Positions 18,864 to 26,453 of a stretch of DNA of 35,121 nucleotides are shown piece by piece (positions within the stretch are counted from its first letter, which is position 1; each line of letters starts with the position of its first letter). The notes under the pieces are model-generated. The model ran no database searches and had not been told where the DNA came from. It saw nothing but the letters and a program-made list of their open reading frames with translations. The position numbers and the translations under genes were made by a program. Location of the stretch: contig JAJBUT010000119.1 in NCBI GenBank assembly GCA_020860185.1, forward strand, positions 13,796 to 48,916. The letters are read 5' to 3'. The stretch comes from Lachnospiraceae bacterium. GTDB lineage: Bacteria; Bacillota; Clostridia; Lachnospirales; Lachnospiraceae.

Positions 18864-20578
18864 ACTTCCTCCTCCTGCTGTTCCTCCGATCTTCTGCCAA
18901 ATTTACTGTTGATTACCTGCTCCGCCTGAGAAAGAGACTCATTCAATGCCTTCAGGCTGTCCTGTATCCCGCTCTCCTGACTCTCTGTCAGAGAGTTAAA
19001 ATCAGTCTCCAGATGCTCCCGGATATTCTCCAGCTGCTCGTGCATCTCACTCTGCGTAACGCCGCTGTTTTTGAAATCATCGGCACGGGATATAATCTGA
19101 GATGTCATTTCACGATACATAATGATGGCTGTGTTGGGATTATCCATCTCCACCAGATTACCCGCGGTCAGCTCCACCAGATCATCCCAGTAATCCCTGT
19201 AGGATACCGAAGAATCGCCGGTATTGTCCACCCTGCCGATGATCGAATAGTATTCAGAAATCCGGAACAGACATTCCGCCCGTACGATCTGATCCTCGCT
19301 CAGATATTCCGATGCCATCGCCACGCCGAAGTAGTGCTTTGCCTGCATCCTGCCATTTCCGGTCTCCAGCTTGTAATAATATAAAATTCCGACTTCAAAA
19401 CAAAATTTATCATACCCTTCCCGGTTTTTGTTTTTAAAAGAAGTCTCGTTCGTCTGGCCGCCGTTCGCCGCGATCAGAATACTCTGCAGCATACTGCTCT
19501 CATCCGAAGTAAAGGTATCATCCTCCGAAAATTCTTTCAGCAGTGCGTTCCACGCCTCCTCATTCTCCGGCTCCAGACTGATGGCATTTCGATAATACGC
19601 GATCCGCTCATCGCCGGACGCTTTCTCCGCACTGCTGATAAAATAATCATACGTGCTTTTTTTCTCAGAATTCTCCAGATAATAAAATGAAAGAGATGCC
19701 GCACAGAAAGCCGCGGCCGACGCCGCCGAAACGATGAATTTACGAAACCTTTTGATCTGTTTTTTTCGATATGCGATATCTGCCTCTCCGAAATGCTCCA
19801 GGTCATATAAAAGCCCCGCACAGCTCGCATACCGGTCGTCCGGATTCTGCTGCGTACACTTTGTTATGATAGATTCCAGTCCGGCAGACAGATTCTGGTT
19901 CCACTGACGAATCGGATACATCTGATAGGGGGGACTGCCCGGATTATGTCCGGTGACAAGATGATACATCGTGGCTCCCAGGCAGAAAATATCCGTTCTG
20001 GCATCCGTCTGCCCATGTCCGCCGTACTGTTCCGGCGCGGCATATCCTCTGGTTCCCAGACAGGTCGTATCTCCCGAACTCGAAAGCTTGTACTCCCGGG
20101 CAGCCCCGAAATCAAAGAGCACAATCGTCCCATCCGGCTTCAGCATGACATTCGACGGCTTCATATCCCGATAAATAATCGGCGGTTTTCGGGAATGGAG
20201 ATAGACCATCACACCGCACAGCTGCTTTGCCCAGTCGATCACATCCTCCTGAGGCTGCGGACCGAATTCAGCCAGCATATCTTTCAGCGTCCTTCCCTCA
20301 ATAAAATCCATGACAATCAGAAAACTGTCGTCACTGTCGATCACATCCACGATACTGGGAAGATTCGGATGACTCAGTCTCTTCAACAGGTTTGTCTCAA
20401 CAATCAACCCCTGCTTTACCAGATCAAAGTCCTTCACGCCGTCCTTCCGGACCTCCTTGATTGCCCAGGTCTTGTTGGCACGCTCATTGATCGCCATATA
20501 GACTACGCTCATGCCGCCCTCCCCGCATTTATTTAATACCCTGTATTTGCCGTCTACCAGGGAACCTATCTCCAGCAT
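18860..20578 (-). CDS. Transmembrane Ser/Thr protein kinase with helical-repeat-like ectodomain
   Basis: GKYRVLNKCGEGGMSVVYMA, AIKEV, IIYRDMKPSNVML, VLFDFGAARE, GTRGYAAPEQYGG, DIFCLGATMYHL; TM after residue ~280. Start re-assigned to MLEIGSLVDGKYRV with SD aggaga. Confidence 0.93.
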   Translation of the reverse strand: MLEIGSLVDGKYRVLNKCGEGGMSVVYMAINERANKTWAIKEVRKDGVKDFDLVKQGLIVETNLLKRLSHPNLPSIVDVIDSDDSFLIVMDFIEGRTLKDMLAEFGPQPQEDVIDWAKQLCGVMVYLHSRKPPIIYRDMKPSNVMLKPDGTIVLFDFGAAREYKLSSSGDTTCLGTRGYAAPEQYGGHGQTDARTDIFCLGATMYHLVTGHNPGSPPYQMYPIRQWNQNLSAGLESIITKCTQQNPDDRYASCAGLLYDLEHFGEADIAYRKKQIKRFRKFIVSAASAAAFCAASLSFYYLENSEKKSTYDYFISSAEKASGDERIAYYRNAISLEPENEEAWNALLKEFSEDDTFTSDESSMLQSILIAANGGQTNETSFKNKNREGYDKFCFEVGILYYYKLETGNGRMQAKHYFGVAMASEYLSEDQIVRAECLFRISEYYSIIGRVDNTGDSSVSYRDYWDDLVELTAGNLVEMDNPNTAIIMYREMTSQIISRADDFKNSGVTQSEMHEQLENIREHLETDFNSLTESQESGIQDSLKALNESLSQAEQVINSKFGRRSEEQQEEEV

Positions 20579-20637
20579 ATATCTCCTGACCCCCATCAAT
20601 CGAAATAAAAATTTTACCGGCATTCGTTTGTAAAAAT

Positions 20638-21405
20638 CTAATCGCACCGAATCAGAACGGATGAAATATTGTCTGACTCCCTGCGGTATTTATTCAGCTC
20701 TGTCAGCTTCTCGATTCCCTCCTGCATCATCTTCTCCTGAGACAGATGCCGCGGACAGAGGTAAGCGTAAATCTCCTTTTTTGAAACCGCATGACGGAAA
20801 CCATCGCTGCAGACGAGAAACATACTGCCCGGTACAATGATCCCGGAAGAAAAATCCGGCACGATCTCATCGGAAGCGCCCACACACTGCAGCAGGACAT
20901 TCCGTCTGGGATCTCTGCGGGCCTCCTCTCTGGTCATACGTCCCTCATCTATCTCCCTCTGAATAAAAGTCTGATCCTTCGTCAGCTGCTTCAGATCATC
21001 CCTCAGCAGATAAACCCGGGAGTCGCCTACACTCACTATATAATATGTACGATCCACCAGCAGCAGGATGACCATCGTCGTCCCGAGATCCATATGCGCC
21101 ATGTGGCCGTATGTACTGATGCGCCTGTTGATACTGCAGATCATATCCGTCCACCGTTCTGCCAGGATCTCCATACTGAGTCCCCGATACAGCAGATCCG
21201 GGAACTCATGTTCAAACCAGTCCGATATCTGCCGGACTGCTGTCGCGCTGGCCAGCTCGCCTCTCTCAAGTCCGCCCATACCGTCGCAAATCGAAGCCAG
21301 ACATACGCCGCCCCGGTCCGTCCCTGCAACCTTTACCAGAACCGAGTCCTGATTGATCCTTTTCCTTATACCGGCGTCCGTATGTGCCGCAATCTTAAAA
21401 TCCAT
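20638..21405 (-). CDS. PP2C-family protein phosphatase
   Basis: RINQDSVLVK, CDGMGGLERGELAS, VSVGDSRVYLL, LVCSDGF, ESDNISSVLI. Confidence 0.93.
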   Translation of the reverse strand: MDFKIAAHTDAGIRKRINQDSVLVKVAGTDRGGVCLASICDGMGGLERGELASATAVRQISDWFEHEFPDLLYRGLSMEILAERWTDMICSINRRISTYGHMAHMDLGTTMVILLLVDRTYYIVSVGDSRVYLLRDDLKQLTKDQTFIQREIDEGRMTREEARRDPRRNVLLQCVGASDEIVPDFSSGIIVPGSMFLVCSDGFRHAVSKKEIYAYLCPRHLSQEKMMQEGIEKLTELNKYRRESDNISSVLIRCD

Positions 21406-21479
21406 GGATCCATGCCCTCCCTGCTGTTGTATATTGTTATATATATCCGTCCGAAATCTCTTTATACCCGAATACCGGC

Positions 21480-21780
21480 GGCCATCGCGGGGCGCCAGAC
21501 GTCCGGGGGACGTCTGTTTAGCGCCGACCGGAGCAAAGCGTAGACTCGAAGAGCGGAGCGATGGGCTTTCATAGATGTTGGCGCGCTGCGACAGCAGCGC
21601 ATGTGTGTTTTCTGATAAGAACAGAAAAACACTCCCATCCTGTACAAGCAGTTACATAGTTTAAAGTAAAATAAATGGCGAAAAGCCGAATTTCAGACAT
21701 CCCGTATCAGATACAGGATGCGGAACACATCGTGAAGTTCAGAAAGTATCGATGTGTTTGAAACGAGAACACTATAACAC
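21480..21780. other. Hairpin-rich intergenic block upstream of cassette B
   Basis: cagacgtcc-ggg-ggacgtctg, gcgctgc-gaca-gcagcgc, gtgttttctg...cagaaaaacac, catcccgtat-cag-atacaggatg, acacatcg...cgatgtgt. Confidence 0.6.
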
Positions 21781-22018
21781 AATTACTTTTCATTGTCGAG
21801 TATATAACACATAAAATTTTCTTTATAAATCTTTCACAATTTCTTTATTATTTTCCAGCTATTATATGTTATACTTGCACAATATCATATCTTTTTTCAT
21901 ATTGGCGATATTCAGAACAGCCCTGCACCGGCAGCCGGCACTCTGACGAATCATCAGTACTTTGCGATGTCAACGATAAATTCACCGTGTCTTTTTGCAC
22001 TTTGATAACTGAACAGGC

Positions 22019-22047
22019 TTTACACCTCCCGTCCAGACCGCTATAAT
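22019..22047 (+). promoter_or_regulatory. Promoter of small ORF 1
   Basis: TTTACA - 17 nt - TATAAT. Confidence 0.7.
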
Positions 22048-22080
22048 GATTTTATCTGAAATCAGAGAGGCGGTGACATT

Positions 22081-22251
22081 ATGGAAGAGAGGGATGATCT
22101 GATGCCATCCAGCGCGGAAACAATCGAAGCTCTGGCTCGCAAGCTGGAGCGCACCCGCATTCTGCTTGATCTGAAAGAATGCAAAACCATGGATGATTTC
22201 CGGGAAGTCACGGAAAAATACGAAACCCTTTGCAACGATGATAAACAATAA
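22081..22251 (+). CDS. 56-aa small acidic protein (MEERDDLMPSSAETIEALARKLERTRILLDLKECKTMDDFREVTEKYETLCNDDKQ)
   Basis: Read manually (below the ORF-track length limit); has promoter and SD-like gagaggcggtgac. Confidence 0.65.
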   Translation: MEERDDLMPSSAETIEALARKLERTRILLDLKECKTMDDFREVTEKYETLCNDDKQ

Positions 22252-22313
22252 TATTCAGTAACCAATCAAATCGCTATAATGATTACACCCGGATCAGGAA
22301 GGCGGTGACGAAT

Positions 22314-22484
22314 ATGAAAACGAGTGAATATATGCCGACAGATATGCAATATAAGGACGGACTGCGAAAAGACAAAATCATAAACGATCTGATCATCGAG
22401 ACTCTGAAGGAAGGCAATGTTGAAAAAGCACTGGAATATCTTGAAGCGAACAATGCGCGCATCGAAAAAGCATTGGAAGACTGA
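22314..22484 (+). CDS. 56-aa small acidic protein (MKTSEYMPTDMQYKDGLRKDKIINDLIIETLKEGNVEKALEYLEANNARIEKALED)
   Basis: Same length as the preceding small ORF, same cgctataatgatt...aggcggtgac leader, same 39-nt distance from TATAAT to ATG. Confidence 0.68.
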   Translation: MKTSEYMPTDMQYKDGLRKDKIINDLIIETLKEGNVEKALEYLEANNARIEKALED

Positions 22485-22534
22485 ATCTGACTCATTCCGG
22501 GAATGATTCTCCCGACATTTTTTAATTAACAAAA

Positions 22535-22579
22535 ATAACGGTGCAGAGCCTGTTGAGTGATCAGGCTCTACACCGTTAT
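22535..22579 (-). terminator. Strong terminator, possibly bidirectional
   Basis: ataacggtgcagagcctg (22535-22552)/caggctctacaccgttat (22562-22579), 18-bp stem with one G-U-compatible mismatch; minus side followed by TTTTTG. Confidence 0.85.
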
Positions 22580-22661
22580 AATTTCCCGCTGCGGCTGCGT
22601 TTTTATGACCTGTGCTTTGCGCATGATTCGACACAATGCACAGGTTATTTTCCGACAGTTC

Positions 22662-25600
22662 CTAAGCTCTCGCTTTTCTCATCCTTCGTCTGTAAAACAT
22701 AATCCCGCTGAAAGCAATCAGGATGACGATGATCCAGCAGATCCAGGTTGCCGTATCCCCGGTCTTAACAGAATCAGTTGCCTGAGCATTCCCTGTCTGT
22801 ACAGACAGCAGGGTCAGATCATGGCCGTCATACTGAACTGTCAATGTAAATACGCCTCCGCGCGGCACCGTAACCGTATCCCCGCTCAGCGACACACTCT
22901 GTCCGGATTGAATGGTGAAGCTCTTCTGCGCCGCCACATTGCCGTTTTCGTCCTTTATATAAAGCGTATGGCTTCCAAATTCAAGATTGCTGAAAGAGGC
23001 ATATCCTTCCTGATTCGTCGTTGCAGTCAGAACAGAAGAATGCATCTCCAAAGACAGACCTGAAATCGGATTACCGTCTTCATCTACGATACAGATGATA
23101 CCCGTCACATATTTACTGCTGGTCGAGCTGCTGCTTCCGGTCGTACTGCCCGCGGAAGAAGTATTTCCGTCAGAGGATGAAGTGCTCCCCGTTGTCGTAC
23201 TCGTACTCGAGGACGAGGAACTGCTCCCGGATGAGGATGAAGAGCTGCTGCTCCCCGTACTGCCGGAGCTGCCCGTGCTGCTCCCGCTTCCGGAAGCTGT
23301 GCTGTCGGAAGAACTGCTGTTCGTCGCAAGACTGATTCGGAAGTTCTGGGCGGTACGCTTCAGCGTATTGGACGTATCTCCGTTCACACGGAACTCCGCC
23401 GCCAATGTGTTGCTTCCGCTTGTGTTCGCCTTATTCTCAAATGTCTGTTTCATAATCGTAATTTTTGTACTTCCGCTTGCCACCGTGTAATCGACGCCTT
23501 CCTCCAGTTTCTCACCATTCAGCCAGAGATCGATAAATTCTCCCATCTCGCCGGAGGAACGGAACTCTTCATCATCATATTCCGTCAGAATATAATCGTG
23601 CGTACCATCTTCGTCCTCGCCGACAGATACCAGAATATCGTAGCCGTCATCCGTCTCGTAATAAACATTATCATTTGTGTTATCCAGAACAGTGAGCGTT
23701 ACATCCACCGAAGAAGATTCGAATGTATACGTGTCACTGGTAAACGCAGCCTCCACCGTAATATCAAATTCTCCCGTCTCCTGAGCGACGCCGTAAATCT
23801 CGCCCGTTGACGTATTAAGTTCCACTCCCTCCGGCAGTTCTCCGGATGTAATAGAAAATGTAACATCCGTCCAGTCATACATATTATTTGTCGTGACAAG
23901 ACAGGAGTACGGAACATATTTTACAGCGTCTGTCAGATCCTCTGTCACAATCTTCGGATTCTGTGCGCGTCCGGTCAGCGTAATCACAATCGGCACCATA
24001 CCGTCCGCATAGATGGTCAGCGTTCCCTCAATCTCTCCTTCCCCGTCCGGAAGAAGACGAATTTTCGCGAGATTGCTCAGTTCTCCGTATTTTGCAGTGC
24101 TCTCTGTCGTTGTAAAGGCTGCCAGCGTGTCATTGCCTTCTCCGCCTACCGTCCAGTAGGAATCCAGTTTACAGTTTGTGGCATCCAGTTCCACGCGCAG
24201 TCCGGTCAGTGTTTCACCGCCGACATTCGCTATGAGGATATCATGCTTGTACTCAAAATATTCATCCAGGAACACTTCCCGCGTGTTCGGTCCGCAAACA
24301 TACAACTGTGCTTTTGATGTCTTTTTTATAAATGATACCATGTAATTTTTTACATTACCGTCTATGATCACGCTGAACTCGACCGTACCGGCTGAACAGT
24401 CGATGGTATCGCCGGAGTTTATTTTCGTTCCGTTCACATACACCTCGATCCGATCCGCATCAGCCGTCCAGAAGTCAGGCTGCAGTTCAGACATATCCGC
24501 GTCTTCATCATTGATGAACACGGTCTGATATCCATAGCCGTACATGGTATCCATGTTAATACTTTTCCCGTTTTCCACGATATAGGTATCCAGCGCCTCA
24601 CCATTCTGCTGCACGCCGGTCACCTGAAACCAGGGATCTGCTTCACCGATGATGGGCGCATCGGTATAGCTCCGAACATAGGCCTCATCGTACTGTGCCA
24701 TATACTCCAGAATTCTCACATTGACCTTCCAGACAGATCCATCCTCAAAAAAGACGGTAAAATAAACCCCCTCGCTCTCATAGTTATAATTTGCCTTATA
24801 GCCGCGGGGAACCATATTCTGATCAACAGGAATCAGCTCTTCCTTAATATCCTCTGCGTCAGCCGCATCCTCAAGGGAATCATACAACCCAACAACCGCC
24901 TTTGTCACATAGCTGTTGGCATCGTCACCGTATGTCGTTCCATATGCGTTCAACACGCAATAATACTCATCGTCTGCTGAATAGCCATCCTCCAGCATAT
25001 AATATAATCCCAGAACGCTGTCTGCTGCAGCCACAGCACCGGTTGTCAGATCGACAGTGACGTTATTGATGGTTATCTCACTGGCGTCATAACACACAAC
25101 ATCCGTCATTTCGTTTCCATCACAGGTATAAATATGCCCCTCAATATAGGATGTTTCATCAGCGCTGACACAGAATGCATAGCAGGCATAGTTGACCAGC
25201 GACCCGGTCAGTGTGTCAGTATACACCAGAAAGAACAGATTTTTGGTATCATAAATACTTGTTGTCGGATCATAAACACCCAGATACCCAGCATCCACGT
25301 CTTCCATATCCTGATTCAGTATCTGGTCTGTAATAGGAACTGCATCCGTGCTATAAAGATAGTTGTAAAACTCTGCGAATGTATAAACATCCGTCTGGAT
25401 ATAAGGATGTTCATCCGCTTCCGAAGTAATGCCAAGATAGTACTCCGTGTTTTCTTCATGTCCCACAACGGTCCATTGTGTTACCTCTACTGTCATAGTA
25501 AGCTGAGTGTTGGTCGTCACCTCAACCTGGCTCGGTTCTACCTCCGTGCGGTTGCCGTCTTCGTCCTGAGTATACAGCTCATATTCTACACTCTCGGTAA

Positions 25601-26453
25601 CAGTACTCAGGAGATAAACCTTCACCTGATAGCGAATGTTATCGGCATCCAGCTGATTCTCACTGCCGATAATCAATTCCATCGTATAAGTGGAAATATC
25701 TTCTCCCGTGGATAAATCAATGGTCTCGTTGTTGCCAATGGTGTACTTTTCATATACCTCGATCCCATCCGTATCATCCTTCACATATTTCCAGACAGTC
25801 GTCGCTGAATCTGCGATCTCCACCTGGTTTCCTTCTGAATCCCGAAGCATTTCCAGAACAGCATCCACCGGCACAGATGTTAATTCTTCTTCTGAATAAT
25901 CGCTCAGAATCAGATATGCATTGACTTCACTCAGCGGAAGTAAGGACATCTGCGACATCGTGTCATCAGACGCATCCGATACGCTTCCGCTGACTTCCTG
26001 CGTTCCGTCTGTATCCTCTGCCGTCTCAGCGTTCGTTTCATCGTCGCCCTCACTCGCTTCCTCTTCCTCCGTCACCATCTGCCCCGAACCGGACAGGGCC
26101 GCAGCAGCCTGTATGTTTGCTTTAGAAGACACATCCTCAGTCTCTTCGGCGCCATTCGCTGCGTTCAGATCCCCATCGCCCGTTCCCTCATTATCCTCCG
26201 TTTCGTTTTGCGCAGGATCTGCCTCTCCCGTATCTCCCGCTGACAGAGATACAGTCATTCCGTCTGTTCCGGCTGCATTGCTCTCCAACGCATTCTCACT
26301 GATTTGTCCGTCACCCGTCTCATCCGATTCTGTCACACCCATGTCTTCCACAACGCCCCAGACACTGTCCGCCGCGTTCCCCACATAGGACAGCGTCGGC
26401 ACGACCAGAACGACTGCCAATATCACAGCCAGAATCTTCGTCCATTTTTTCAT
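22662..26453 (-). CDS. Secreted surface protein (1263 aa), Ser-rich stalk, SpaA/CnaB-like region, C-terminal anchor
   Basis: Signal peptide MKKWTKILAVILAVVLVVPTLSYVGNAA; putative-Ig-like 'LPEGVELNTSTGEIYGVAQETGEFDITVEA'; long Ser/Gly/Thr stalk; 'GLSLEMHSSVLTATTNQEGYASFSNLEFGSHTLYI'; SVKTGD + TM + RRRMRK. ATG overlaps the upstream kinase stop (ATGA). Confidence 0.9.
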   Translation of the reverse strand: MKKWTKILAVILAVVLVVPTLSYVGNAADSVWGVVEDMGVTESDETGDGQISENALESNAAGTDGMTVSLSAGDTGEADPAQNETEDNEGTGDGDLNAANGAEETEDVSSKANIQAAAALSGSGQMVTEEEEASEGDDETNAETAEDTDGTQEVSGSVSDASDDTMSQMSLLPLSEVNAYLILSDYSEEELTSVPVDAVLEMLRDSEGNQVEIADSATTVWKYVKDDTDGIEVYEKYTIGNNETIDLSTGEDISTYTMELIIGSENQLDADNIRYQVKVYLLSTVTESVEYELYTQDEDGNRTEVEPSQVEVTTNTQLTMTVEVTQWTVVGHEENTEYYLGITSEADEHPYIQTDVYTFAEFYNYLYSTDAVPITDQILNQDMEDVDAGYLGVYDPTTSIYDTKNLFFLVYTDTLTGSLVNYACYAFCVSADETSYIEGHIYTCDGNEMTDVVCYDASEITINNVTVDLTTGAVAAADSVLGLYYMLEDGYSADDEYYCVLNAYGTTYGDDANSYVTKAVVGLYDSLEDAADAEDIKEELIPVDQNMVPRGYKANYNYESEGVYFTVFFEDGSVWKVNVRILEYMAQYDEAYVRSYTDAPIIGEADPWFQVTGVQQNGEALDTYIVENGKSINMDTMYGYGYQTVFINDEDADMSELQPDFWTADADRIEVYVNGTKINSGDTIDCSAGTVEFSVIIDGNVKNYMVSFIKKTSKAQLYVCGPNTREVFLDEYFEYKHDILIANVGGETLTGLRVELDATNCKLDSYWTVGGEGNDTLAAFTTTESTAKYGELSNLAKIRLLPDGEGEIEGTLTIYADGMVPIVITLTGRAQNPKIVTEDLTDAVKYVPYSCLVTTNNMYDWTDVTFSITSGELPEGVELNTSTGEIYGVAQETGEFDITVEAAFTSDTYTFESSSVDVTLTVLDNTNDNVYYETDDGYDILVSVGEDEDGTHDYILTEYDDEEFRSSGEMGEFIDLWLNGEKLEEGVDYTVASGSTKITIMKQTFENKANTSGSNTLAAEFRVNGDTSNTLKRTAQNFRISLATNSSSSDSTASGSGSSTGSSGSTGSSSSSSSSGSSSSSSSTSTTTGSTSSSDGNTSSAGSTTGSSSSTSSKYVTGIICIVDEDGNPISGLSLEMHSSVLTATTNQEGYASFSNLEFGSHTLYIKDENGNVAAQKSFTIQSGQSVSLSGDTVTVPRGGVFTLTVQYDGHDLTLLSVQTGNAQATDSVKTGDTATWICWIIVILIAFSGIMFYRRRMRKARA

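Noticed and set aside
21353-21647. Small ORFs 21353..21574 (+) and 21462..21647 (-)
   Set aside because: Lie across the hairpin-rich intergenic block and the PP2C start; likely produced by a noncoding repeat.
23105-23330. ORFs in other frames over the Ser-rich stalk, and possible simple-sequence repeat
   Set aside because: By-product of the low-complexity stalk; the main frame continues through it.
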